Positions 44,235-52,384 of a stretch of DNA of 64,000 nt are shown one piece after another; positions within the stretch are counted from its first letter, which is position 1; every line of letters begins with the position of its first letter. Under the pieces are notes generated by a model, which saw only the letters and a list, made by a program, of their open reading frames with translations, was not told the origin of the DNA and did no database searches. Where the stretch lies: positions 434,001 through 498,000 of the forward strand of contig NZ_QNRR01000001.1 of assembly GCF_003315205.1 (NCBI RefSeq). Reading direction: 5' to 3'. Made by a program: the position numbers and the translations under genes. This stretch comes from Roseimicrobium gellanilyticum. GTDB taxonomy: Bacteria; Verrucomicrobiota; Verrucomicrobiia; Verrucomicrobiales; Verrucomicrobiaceae.

Positions 44235-47200
44235 ATGAGAACATTTTTCCTCCTTGCCTTCAGTTTTTGTCTCGCCTCTTCCCTGATGGGTCAGGCGACG
44301 CCACCCAAGCCGCCGGCCACTCCTGCGGCTCCGGCTGCGCCCGCTCCCGCGGGCAGCACTGCGCTGAATCCTGAGCAGGAAATGCAGCAGATGTTTGACG
44401 ACATCCAGGCCACCTTTACCAAGGGCCAGTATGACGTCACGCTGCAGAAGATCGGCGGCTTCCACACGAAGACCAACAACAAGGACTTCCCCCAAATCAT
44501 CTTCCTGGAGGGGGCGTGCCATTTCAACCTCAAGCAATACGACAAAGCTGCGACGTTCTTCGAGAAGTTCGTCACGACCTACAAGGACGATCCGGAGCAG
44601 GCGGGGCCGATCAACGACGCCCTGATGGCGCTTGGCGAATCTTACCTGAACGCGGGCATGGCGGACAAGGGCATTGAGGCTCTCAAGAAGGCGGCGGCCG
44701 TGGATGAGCTGCGTGACCGCGCGGGCCTGATGATCGCCAACCACCACAAGAAGGCCGGTCAGGTGGATGAGGCGCTGCAGATCCTTGAAGTCGTGTTGAA
44801 AGACCAGGAGGGGGCACCCACGCAGGAGCAGCAACAGGCGATTCTCCTGGCTTCGGACATCTACGTGGGCAAGGGCCAGACGGACAAGGCCTCCGCCCTC
44901 ATGGAACGCCTTCGCGCCGGCACCAGTGGTGCTGAGAGCATCGTGGAACTGAACATCCTCGCACAGAAGGTGGGCGACGCCATGCTGGAGTCGAGCAACT
45001 TTGGTGCAGCGCTGCGTGCCTACCAGAGCATGCGCCGCCACTCGGAACTCGTGCGCCTGCAGAAGGAACGTGTGGCCACCATTGAGCGGTGGATCGTCAC
45101 CCTGAACACTCCCGGCGGACGCGTCCAGTTCATGGGCAAGCTGCTCTCGAAGGAAGAAGCGGACGGCCTGCTCGCCCAGAACAAGAAGGTGCTCGAAGAG
45201 ATCGAGGCAGTGAAGGACTACGATGCGAACATCTACTACCGCCTCGGCCAGTGCTTCTATGAGATGCAGCGCATGCACGAGTCCATCCTTTCCTTCAAGG
45301 AGGTCTACGAGAACTTCAGGGAATTCCCGGGTCGTGATGGCGCTCTCTTTGGCATGATTGCAGCCAACCAGCGTTTGGAACGCGCGGGCCGCGCCTACAA
45401 GCTGTGCGAACAGTACATGAAGGAGTTTCCGGAAGGGAAGTTCATCACAGACGTGACGCAGATGTTTGGCTCGCTGGCGTATGAGAGCGGCAATCTGGAC
45501 GAGGCAGAGTCCTCCCTGCAGCGTGTGGTCGCTTCCACGAAGGACGCCGACCAGAAGGTCTCCCTCATGTTCCTCCTGGGCGTGGTGCAGTTTGAATCGC
45601 AGAAGTTCGACGCCTGCCGTGGCACCTTCCAGCAGCTGGTGACTGAGCACAAGACCGCGGTGCAGCGTCCTGCCGCCCAGTACTACATCGCCCTGTCCTA
45701 CTTCTTCCAGAACGATTCCGTGAAGACCCGCCGTGCACTGCGCGACTACATCACGGAGAATCCGAAGGGTGAGTACATCGTGGACGCGCGCTACCGTCTC
45801 GCATTCATCGAAGTGCAGGGACGTGCCAACGTGGCTGAAGCCCAGACCGACCTTGAAAAACTGACTCAGGACTATCCGAACGACACCAACATCGGCCAGG
45901 TGTGGTCCCTGCTGGGAGACATCTACTCCCAGAAGCAGCCTACGGAAGATGAGGTCAAGAAGGGTGTCGACTACGTGGCCAAGACGCTAGAGGCCTACCG
46001 CAACGCGGTGGACAAGGCCAAGTCCCCGGACGTGATTAATTACGCCATCGAAAACGCCACCAACCTCATGGTGGAAAAGGGCCTGTACAAGGAACTGGCC
46101 GACATGTGGTCCAAATACTATTCCGTCTGGCAGGGCAAGCCGGAAGCCCTCAAGGCCATCTACTGGATCACCCGCGCGAAGGAACGTGATGCCAAGGAAC
46201 TGATGAGCCAGGGCAAAACGGATGAAGCGAAGGCCGCTGAGCAGGATGCCCGCAAACTGGTGGCGAAAGAATTGGCTCCGCACCTTGGCAATCCCGGAAA
46301 TGAACAGGTGGAAGTGCTGCTTCAGCAGCTCACCACGATGATGGTGCCCAAGCGCCGTTCCCGTGCCCAGGCCGCCGCTGCTGCTGCCGCGGCCGCTGCT
46401 GCGGCAACTCCAGCCCCTGCTCCTGCTGCCTCTCCGGATGGAGCGGCACCGACCCCGCCTGCCGATGGCGCGGCGACACCTGCGCCAGCCGCGGCTCCGA
46501 CGCCTCCGCCAGCTCCTCCCACTCCTGAAATCACCTTTGAGCAGGTCGAGGAAGAGTTTAAGCAACTGGTCACTCCGGAAAGTGGCAATGTGAACGGCAC
46601 CGCTGCCGCGCGCATCCTCTACGGCCGGGCGCTGATCGCCCGTGGTTTCCGCGACGTGACGAAGTTCGAAAATCTCATCAATCTGATTCCCGACGCCGCC
46701 AAGGCGGAGGAACTGAGCCCTCTGCTTCTCGCCACCCTTGGTGACTTGATGTTCAAGAAGGGCGACTACGACAAGGCTGGCCAGTTCTATGAGCAGATTC
46801 GCCTCAAGTATCCGAACAGCGAGTTCGGCGACCGTGCACCTGCCGGCCTCGGTGAGATTGCCTTCCAGAAGAAGGACTACGAGACCGCGATGACCCTGTT
46901 TACCGAAGCGGTTGAGAAGTATGCCTTCAGCCCTGACAGCATCTTGAACGGTACTCTTGGACGCGCCAAGACCTTCCTTGCCCAAGGAAAGTATGACGAG
47001 GCGCTCAAGCTCTACGAAACCGTGATGAACACTCGCGAATGGCGTTCCGCCATGCCGGAGGCTCTGTTCGGCGTGGGGCAGTGCTATGAAGGCAAGGCGG
47101 AGCCGAAAAAGGCCGTGGACTTCTACCGGAAGATCATCATCGCGAACCGCAAGAACAAGCCCATCCTGGCCAAGGCTTACATTCAGGCGGCCAAGTGCTA

Positions 47201-47324
47201 CGTCCAACTCAAGGACAGCGAGAACGCCCGCAAGGTGCTTGAGGAAATGCTCCGCCAGAAGGACATTACGGACCTGCCCGAATTCGAGCAGGGGAGAGCG
47301 CTCATCAACACCGTTGGCCAATAG
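44235..47324 (+). CDS. Large exported TPR-repeat protein (first gene of the ExbBD operon)
   Basis: 1,029 residues from the ATG at 44235, which starts a signal peptide (MRTFFLLAFSFCLASSLMGQA). The body is a superhelix of TPR-like helix pairs (for instance FLEGACHFNLKQYDKAATFFEKF, DANIYYRLGQCFYEMQRMHESI, ALFGVGQCYEGKAEPKKAVDFY), interrupted at about 706-770 by an Ala/Pro-rich linker. It is probably periplasmic. Pieces resemble YbgF/CpoB-type TPR scaffolds that accompany Tol-Pal, which fits the ExbB/ExbD genes that follow. The next gene starts 30 bases on. No catalytic motif is seen. Confidence 0.8.
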   Translation: MRTFFLLAFSFCLASSLMGQATPPKPPATPAAPAAPAPAGSTALNPEQEMQQMFDDIQATFTKGQYDVTLQKIGGFHTKTNNKDFPQIIFLEGACHFNLKQYDKAATFFEKFVTTYKDDPEQAGPINDALMALGESYLNAGMADKGIEALKKAAAVDELRDRAGLMIANHHKKAGQVDEALQILEVVLKDQEGAPTQEQQQAILLASDIYVGKGQTDKASALMERLRAGTSGAESIVELNILAQKVGDAMLESSNFGAALRAYQSMRRHSELVRLQKERVATIERWIVTLNTPGGRVQFMGKLLSKEEADGLLAQNKKVLEEIEAVKDYDANIYYRLGQCFYEMQRMHESILSFKEVYENFREFPGRDGALFGMIAANQRLERAGRAYKLCEQYMKEFPEGKFITDVTQMFGSLAYESGNLDEAESSLQRVVASTKDADQKVSLMFLLGVVQFESQKFDACRGTFQQLVTEHKTAVQRPAAQYYIALSYFFQNDSVKTRRALRDYITENPKGEYIVDARYRLAFIEVQGRANVAEAQTDLEKLTQDYPNDTNIGQVWSLLGDIYSQKQPTEDEVKKGVDYVAKTLEAYRNAVDKAKSPDVINYAIENATNLMVEKGLYKELADMWSKYYSVWQGKPEALKAIYWITRAKERDAKELMSQGKTDEAKAAEQDARKLVAKELAPHLGNPGNEQVEVLLQQLTTMMVPKRRSRAQAAAAAAAAAAAATPAPAPAASPDGAAPTPPADGAATPAPAAAPTPPPAPPTPEITFEQVEEEFKQLVTPESGNVNGTAAARILYGRALIARGFRDVTKFENLINLIPDAAKAEELSPLLLATLGDLMFKKGDYDKAGQFYEQIRLKYPNSEFGDRAPAGLGEIAFQKKDYETAMTLFTEAVEKYAFSPDSILNGTLGRAKTFLAQGKYDEALKLYETVMNTREWRSAMPEALFGVGQCYEGKAEPKKAVDFYRKIIIANRKNKPILAKAYIQAAKCYVQLKDSENARKVLEEMLRQKDITDLPEFEQGRALINTVGQ

Positions 47325-47354
47325 TCAGTCCATATTCTGAGCAGGTTCCGCTTC

Positions 47355-48269
47355 ATGAAAGCCGCACTCATTTTTTCATTCCTTTGCCTCTGCGCCACCG
47401 GGCTGCATGCCCAGGCGCTGGTGCTCAAGGATGGCTCCCGCATTCCGGGTGGCCAGTTCACCATCGAAAACGGGAAGATCCAGCAGACCAAGACGCTCTC
47501 CAATGGCCAGAAGGCCCAGGTGATGGTCGCCGTGGAGAGCATCGATCGCCTGGAATGGCCGGAGGTGAACCAGATACTGGAAGCCCAGACGTTGATGTCC
47601 GAAGGCAAGGCGAAGGAAGCCGTCGACATCCTTCAGAAGGCCAAGGACTACTTCAAGCCCTTCAAGAGCGTCAAGGGCAGCCCGTACAACGATGTGTCCT
47701 TTGCCCTCGTGGAAGTGATGGACCAGGCAGGTGACTTTGATTCCCTGCTTCGTGTGCTTCCTGAAGTGGAGGCCATGAAGTGGGACGGGACCAAGGCGTT
47801 CAAGCTGCAGATCGTGAAGCTGAACATGGATCGCCGTACCTCCTCGGATGTGGATACGATTCTGGCCCGGGCCCAGCAATTGCTGCGTGACTCTGACGAT
47901 TCGTCGATTGCCGCGCGTCTTTGGATCACCATTGCCGAGATTCACACCCGCAAGGAACGTTGGGAGGAGGCCTTCGAAGCCTACCTGCACGTGCCTGTCT
48001 TCTACGGCAGCCAGGGCGCTCTGGTGCCTCAGGCAGAACTCTCCGCCGCCCGTACCCTGGTGAAGATGGAACTTTTCAAGGACGCCGTGGGCTTCTACCA
48101 GAGGATTCAGGAACAGTACGCCGGGTCGGAAATCGCGGAGACCGCGAAGAAAGAGATGATGCCCATCAACGGCCTGCCGAACAAGGCGGACAAGGTCCCC
48201 GGTTCGAAGGCCAAGGACAAAGGCAAAGAAGAATCACCAAAGACCGCCGCAAACCCAGATTCAAAGTAA
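47355..48269 (+). CDS. Exported helical-repeat protein, operon member
   Basis: 304 residues. Signal peptide 1-19 (FSFLCLCATGLHAQ), then a beta-rich stretch (VLKDGSRIPGGQFTIENGKI) that resembles the small SLA1/SH3-like fold seen after many verrucomicrobial signal peptides, then TPR-like helices to about residue 270 and a Lys-rich tail. Not recognised beyond that. It lies between the TPR gene and exbB with only 9 bases to the latter, so all are one transcription unit. A scaffold role in the periplasm is an inference. Confidence 0.72.
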   Translation: MKAALIFSFLCLCATGLHAQALVLKDGSRIPGGQFTIENGKIQQTKTLSNGQKAQVMVAVESIDRLEWPEVNQILEAQTLMSEGKAKEAVDILQKAKDYFKPFKSVKGSPYNDVSFALVEVMDQAGDFDSLLRVLPEVEAMKWDGTKAFKLQIVKLNMDRRTSSDVDTILARAQQLLRDSDDSSIAARLWITIAEIHTRKERWEEAFEAYLHVPVFYGSQGALVPQAELSAARTLVKMELFKDAVGFYQRIQEQYAGSEIAETAKKEMMPINGLPNKADKVPGSKAKDKGKEESPKTAANPDSK

Positions 48270-48278
48270 CCAGACACC

Positions 48279-49139
48279 ATGCACATCACATCCCCGAATC
48301 GTACCCGTTCCCGAACCACCCTCTGGCTTGGACGCCTGCTCATCTGCGGCACGTTGCTCTGCGGGTCCGTCAACGCCTTTGCGGAGGAGGCGCCTGCCGG
48401 AGGTGAAGGTGCGGCGAAGGTGGTCCACCACAAGAAGTCGATGCTGGACAAGTTCAAGGAAGGTGGCTGGGTGATGTACCCCATCCTTGGCTTCTCGGTG
48501 CTGACCATCTGGCTTTCCGTGGACCTCTGGATTCGCACGGGCAAGAAGAAGCTGGCCCCGGATGCGCATGTGAACGGCGCGAAGGACCTCTTCCGCATGG
48601 GCGACTACGTCGGCGCCTACCAGCACTGCAAGAACAATCCCTCCGCCTTCAGCGACTCCACCCGTGTGGCTCTCAGCTTCATCGGGGACGGCCAGCAGGC
48701 GACGGAAGACGCCATGATCGGTGAACTGAACAAGTTCAACGCGGCCACGACCACCCGAATCAACTACCTCTCGGTTATCGGGGTGTGCACTCCGATGGTG
48801 GGTCTCCTCGGAACGGTGACGGGTATGGTGACCGCGTTCGAACACCTTGGCACCGCCGGCGTGGGCGACCCCTCCGGTCTGTCCGCGGCCATCGGTGAAG
48901 TGCTCATCGCCACGGCGTCCGGTCTGGCCATCGCCATTCCGGCGTTCATGATGTTCTACGTGCTGCGCAACCGCCTGCAGGGATCCATCCACTATGCCCA
49001 GGACATTGTGGTCTCCCTGTTCCGCAAGATGCCCTACGAAGATCTCAAGGATTGCCACGTGGGCGAGGAAGAATTCTTCGCCGCCCGCCCGAACTGGGTG
49101 GCGGACGATGCTGGTGCAGCCCATGCGGTGCCTGCCTGA
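48279..49139 (+). CDS. exbB: ExbB/TolQ/MotA-family proton channel subunit
   Basis: 286 residues. A signal-like N-terminus (about 15-36) is followed by the ExbB core: first span at about 63-82 (WVMYPILGFSVLTIWLSVDLW), then a cytoplasmic loop with RVALSFIGDGQQATEDA, second and third spans at about 165-190 and 207-232, including IGVCTPMVGLLGTVTGMVTAFEHL and EVLIATASGLAIAIPAFMMF. ExbB pentamers with ExbD dimers use proton flow to drive TonB. The signal-like N-terminal segment is an added feature of some environmental ExbB proteins. Two exbD genes follow. Confidence 0.93.
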   Translation: MHITSPNRTRSRTTLWLGRLLICGTLLCGSVNAFAEEAPAGGEGAAKVVHHKKSMLDKFKEGGWVMYPILGFSVLTIWLSVDLWIRTGKKKLAPDAHVNGAKDLFRMGDYVGAYQHCKNNPSAFSDSTRVALSFIGDGQQATEDAMIGELNKFNAATTTRINYLSVIGVCTPMVGLLGTVTGMVTAFEHLGTAGVGDPSGLSAAIGEVLIATASGLAIAIPAFMMFYVLRNRLQGSIHYAQDIVVSLFRKMPYEDLKDCHVGEEEFFAARPNWVADDAGAAHAVPA

Positions 49140-49153
49140 TCGAGAAAATGAAC

Positions 49154-49175
49154 GGAGCCTGCGCCAGCAGGCTCC
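49154..49175 (+). promoter_or_regulatory. Intercistronic hairpin between exbB and exbD
   Basis: GGAGCCTGC-GCCA-GCAGGCTCC: a perfect 9-pair stem with a four-base loop, directly after the exbB stop. No T-tract follows. It may protect the upstream mRNA or attenuate read-through, changing the ExbB to ExbD ratio. Confidence 0.5.
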
Positions 49176-49221
49176 AATTTCTTCAACGAGTCTCATTCAA
49201 CCTTTTACTTTTTTCTGACTT

Positions 49222-49656
49222 ATGGGCGGCGGCGGCGGCAGTATGGAGAGCGGCGAACCGGAGTTTCAAATTGCTCCGATGATCGACTGCTTGCTTGTGT
49301 TGCTCATTTTCTTCATGAGCATCACCACGGCTTCGGTGTTGCAGATTGACAAGGACATCGTCCTTCCGGTCGCGCCCGATGCGAAGAAGCCTGAAAAGGC
49401 CAAGGTCCAGGAAGGCGCCATCAACGTGAAGTGGGATGCGAAGGCCCAGAAAGGCGTATTCAGCTTTGAAGGCGTCACCTATGATGACACCGCCGTGCTC
49501 GTGGAGCGCCTGAAGGAACGCCTTGAGACGATCAAGGGCTACCGCCTGATCATCCGCGGTGACAGTCGTCTCCCCGCCGTCGAGATCCAGAAGACCATGA
49601 ATATCCTGGCGAATGCCGGATACTCGGATCTCTCGTTTTCCGCCCTGAATCAGTAG
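49222..49656 (+). CDS. exbD: ExbD/TolR-family protein (first of two)
   Basis: 144 residues, full length for ExbD. The N-terminus is a short Gly-rich cytoplasmic tail; the single span has the conserved Asp at QIAPMIDCLLVLLIFFMS, where protons pass. The C-terminal domain is the periplasmic ExbD fold. Second exbD begins 26 bases later, and the hairpin at 49154-49175 separates this gene from exbB. Confidence 0.93.
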   Translation: MGGGGGSMESGEPEFQIAPMIDCLLVLLIFFMSITTASVLQIDKDIVLPVAPDAKKPEKAKVQEGAINVKWDAKAQKGVFSFEGVTYDDTAVLVERLKERLETIKGYRLIIRGDSRLPAVEIQKTMNILANAGYSDLSFSALNQ

Positions 49657-49682
49657 CAATTCCTCTTTCTCTTCTTTTCCCT

Positions 49683-50165
49683 ATGAGCAGTCACGGACAC
49701 AAGGGCCGCAGACAGATCGAAACCGAAAGCCCGAATGCGGGCTTTCAGATCGCCCCGATGATCGACGTCGTGTTCGTGATCATGCTTTTCTTCATGGTCA
49801 TGGCGAACAGCGTGAAGGTGGAGTACGAGCTGAAGACTGCGCTCCCCGGCATCGCCCAGACCACCAATGAAGAAGTGGTCATGCCGGATGAAATCACCAT
49901 TGAGGTCTCTGAAGACGATCTGGTGACCATGAACGAGGAGGTCTATGACGCCGATCTTCCTCCGGACCAGGCGAAGAAGCTTCCCACGCTGACCGACAGC
50001 CTCACCCGCCTGAAGAAGGATGCGGATGACCGCGGCAGCAAGGTGCTCGTCACCTTGGTGACCGAGGAACAGGCCAAATATGGCCGCATCATTGATGTGA
50101 TGAACGCCCTCGCCAAGGCCAAGATTTCCAACGTGACCTTCACCGTCGGCTCCGAAGAATTTTAA
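49683..50165 (+). CDS. exbD: ExbD/TolR-family protein (second of two)
   Basis: 160 residues. Span and Asp motif QIAPMIDVVFVIMLFFMV. The periplasmic domain is longer than in the first copy, with an acidic insert (EVSEDDLVTMNEEVYDADLP). Two ExbD proteins in one operon suggest a heterodimer, as described for systems that use ExbD1 and ExbD2 in Xanthomonas. The next gene begins 63 bases downstream. Confidence 0.92.
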   Translation: MSSHGHKGRRQIETESPNAGFQIAPMIDVVFVIMLFFMVMANSVKVEYELKTALPGIAQTTNEEVVMPDEITIEVSEDDLVTMNEEVYDADLPPDQAKKLPTLTDSLTRLKKDADDRGSKVLVTLVTEEQAKYGRIIDVMNALAKAKISNVTFTVGSEEF

Positions 50166-50228
50166 TGGTTTGTTCAAAGATTCCGGCCCCTTGGCCGTCA
50201 TGCCTTTAACAACCTGCCCGCTCCGCTC

Positions 50229-51989
50229 ATGAGTGACCAGCAACCTCCCAGTGGCAATCCGGTGCCACCGAACCCAGGCGTGACGCCTGTGCAGATCCAA
50301 TCCCTTACGCCAGGAGGCAGCAGCTCCTCTGCGGTGCCGATTCCGGCTGCCCCGGTGATTCCGCCGCCCACCGTCTCCTCCGCGGTACAACTGGAGACCG
50401 CTGCCTATGAAGAAGGCGCCACCGCCTATCCGGAGCATCACACCGACTTTCACGCGCCGCACTACGCTCCAGCTCCGAAGAAGAACATCTTCGTGCAGTA
50501 CTGGAACAAGGTGGGGGGCGGTTCCTTCCTCATCAGCTTGTTGATTCACGCCGGCCTTTTGATTGGCGCGTTCTTCATCGTGAAGGAGTACAGCACCGAG
50601 AAGAAGGTGGATTTCCTCCCCGGTGGTGGCAGCAAGGAGGGCCAGCAGGCCAGCCAGCAGCTCGCCCAGAAGGTGCAGAACAAGAAGCGCAGCTCGCTGA
50701 ACAAGTCCACCCCGATGCGGAAGGTGGTCTCCATGAATGCCACGAGCGCCATCCAGCTTCCCGAGGTGCCCATGGAATCGATCGACATGCCCGAAATGAG
50801 CAGCCTCATGGGCGGCTCCATGGGCAGCGGTGGTTTTGGAACGGGTGGTGCGGGTGGTGGATTCGGCAAGGGCACCGGCATCGGTGGCAACACCGGCTTC
50901 GTGAGCCTGCCTCCTTCCATGAGAAGCCGCTGCAGCAGCGCGGAACGTCTCCAGAAACTCAAGGAAAGCGGCGGTACCGCTGAGTGCGAGCGCGCGGTGA
51001 GCAACGCTCTGGAGTATCTCAAGAGCAAGCAGAAGCCTGATGGCAGCTGGGGCACCAACTCCAAGGGCGCCATGACCGGTTTCGCCCTGTTGTGCTTCCT
51101 CGGTCGCTGCGAGACACCCGAGTCCATCTACTACGGCGACAACGTGATGAAGGGGATTCTCTTCCTCATCGAGATGCAGAAGAAGAATCCGTACAAGATG
51201 TTCAGCCAGGCGACCTCTGGGAACGGCCCGGTGTATGAGCACGGCATTGCGACCTACGCGTTGGGTGAGATGTACACGCTCGCTCGTATGGGCAGCAAAT
51301 CCCTCCCCGGCATGCGTGAAGCCTTTGAGCAGGGCGTGCAGGTCATCATCGACAACCAACAGCCCAGCGGAAGCTGGGTGTACGACACGGAGAAGGGCTT
51401 CTATGCCAACCCTGGTCGTGAAGACCTTTCCGTCACGGGATGGCAGTACCAAGCGCTCAAGGCGGCCAGACTGACCAGCCTGAAGATCAACGGCCTCAAC
51501 TCTTCCATCGACAAGACAGTCAAATATCTCGAAGGTAAGCAGACCAAGGATGGCGGCATCGGCAATTCCAACCGCGAAGGTGGCTACAATCAGTGGAATT
51601 TGACCGGTGCTGGCGCGCTGGGTCTCCAGACGCTCGCCCATGGTGGCAAGAAGACGGAAATCAAGAAGGCCATCACCTTCGCCCATGAGCTCTTCAAGAA
51701 GGAGCCGCCGGAGTTTGCCACGGGTGACATGTACGGCTGGTACTACTACCACCAGGCCTTCTTCCAGTTCGGTGGAGAAGAGTGGAAGTACTGGAACGAA
51801 CTTGTCCTGCCCCAACTCTTGAAGGCCCAGCAGCCCGATGGCAGCTGGAAGCCCAATGGCGCCGCGCACAATCCCTCCGCTGGTGGTGACAACGTCTATG
51901 CAACCGCTCTCTGCACACTGATGCTGGAAGTGTACTACCGCTACCTGAAGGTGGGCGACCGCGAACAGAAGTCGATGTTCGACCGGTAA
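50229..51989 (+). CDS. TonB-like anchored protein with alpha/alpha-toroid (prenyltransferase-repeat) domain
   Basis: 586 residues. Cytoplasmic Pro/Ser-rich N-terminus (1-90), one membrane span at about 100-118 with the SLLIH motif (S103-x3-H107), equivalent to the essential Ser-x3-His of TonB. A linker (residues about 122-228) is charged, then Gly-rich. Residues 250-570 form a prenyltransferase/squalene-oxidase-repeat toroid, with DGSWG, GSWVYDTEKG, KDGGIG and QQPDGSW motifs spaced 60 to 90 residues apart. C235 and C253 flank its start. Catalytic Asp motifs of squalene-hopene cyclases (DxDD) are not seen. It sits right after exbB-exbD-exbD, so it is the presumed energised partner. Confidence 0.8.
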   Translation: MSDQQPPSGNPVPPNPGVTPVQIQSLTPGGSSSSAVPIPAAPVIPPPTVSSAVQLETAAYEEGATAYPEHHTDFHAPHYAPAPKKNIFVQYWNKVGGGSFLISLLIHAGLLIGAFFIVKEYSTEKKVDFLPGGGSKEGQQASQQLAQKVQNKKRSSLNKSTPMRKVVSMNATSAIQLPEVPMESIDMPEMSSLMGGSMGSGGFGTGGAGGGFGKGTGIGGNTGFVSLPPSMRSRCSSAERLQKLKESGGTAECERAVSNALEYLKSKQKPDGSWGTNSKGAMTGFALLCFLGRCETPESIYYGDNVMKGILFLIEMQKKNPYKMFSQATSGNGPVYEHGIATYALGEMYTLARMGSKSLPGMREAFEQGVQVIIDNQQPSGSWVYDTEKGFYANPGREDLSVTGWQYQALKAARLTSLKINGLNSSIDKTVKYLEGKQTKDGGIGNSNREGGYNQWNLTGAGALGLQTLAHGGKKTEIKKAITFAHELFKKEPPEFATGDMYGWYYYHQAFFQFGGEEWKYWNELVLPQLLKAQQPDGSWKPNGAAHNPSAGGDNVYATALCTLMLEVYYRYLKVGDREQKSMFDR

Positions 51990-52024
51990 GCTCCGGCAGA
52001 AGGTAAACAGCCATAGCGATTTTG

Positions 52025-52056
52025 TGAAGGGCCTCCTCGGAGGTCCTTCATTGTTT
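52025..52056 (+). terminator. Intrinsic terminator after the first toroid gene
   Basis: TGAAGGGCCTCC-TC-GGAGGTCCTTCA, a 12-pair stem with one G-T, followed by TTGTTT. It closes the TPR to toroid operon before the second copy. Confidence 0.75.
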
Positions 52057-52239
52057 GGGCAACTGAGCGGAGCTCATGCACCGGCGGCGGCGTACTCCTG
52101 CGTGCGGCACTATGGTGTATCACACTGGGATGGATGTTGCGCGCAGCCCAATCGTTACGCGGAGCAGGCGCTTTTCTTGGAAGTTCAGACAGGTGTCTCT
52201 CCATTCTCGTCATGCGGGCGAACTCAACACGCGTCCGCA

Positions 52240-52384
52240 ATGAACGAATCACCCTCTCCGCAACGCCACGAGCCCCGGCCATCTGGAGAAGTGGCCGGGG
52301 CTGTCCAGATACAGTCTCTCACCGGGTGGGGGCAATCCGCCCGACCAAGCGACTCCTCAAATAGCCGCGCCTTCCGGGAGGGTG
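52240..52384 (+). pseudogene. Out-of-frame N-terminal remnant of the second toroid protein
   Basis: The frame from ATG 52240 carries the family N-terminus (SGEVAGAVQIQSLT), and a third frame near 52440-52458 reads HYVPFP, matching HYAPAP of the first copy. The intact copy then resumes in yet another frame at about 52480. Two indels therefore separate the original start from the body, so the present ORF must begin at an internal codon, if translated. Confidence 0.6.

Larger units (their letters stand above)
51990..52384. other. Region between the two toroid proteins, with terminator and N-terminal remnant
   Basis: Begins with the terminator at 52025-52056. From 52240 an ATG opens a frame whose first 30 residues (MNESPSPQRHEPRPSGEV, then GAVQIQSLTGWG) match the N-terminus of the first toroid protein (VQIQSLTPGG), but this frame is not the one used by the downstream copy. 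The 52051-52239 stretch holds nothing else. Confidence 0.6.
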
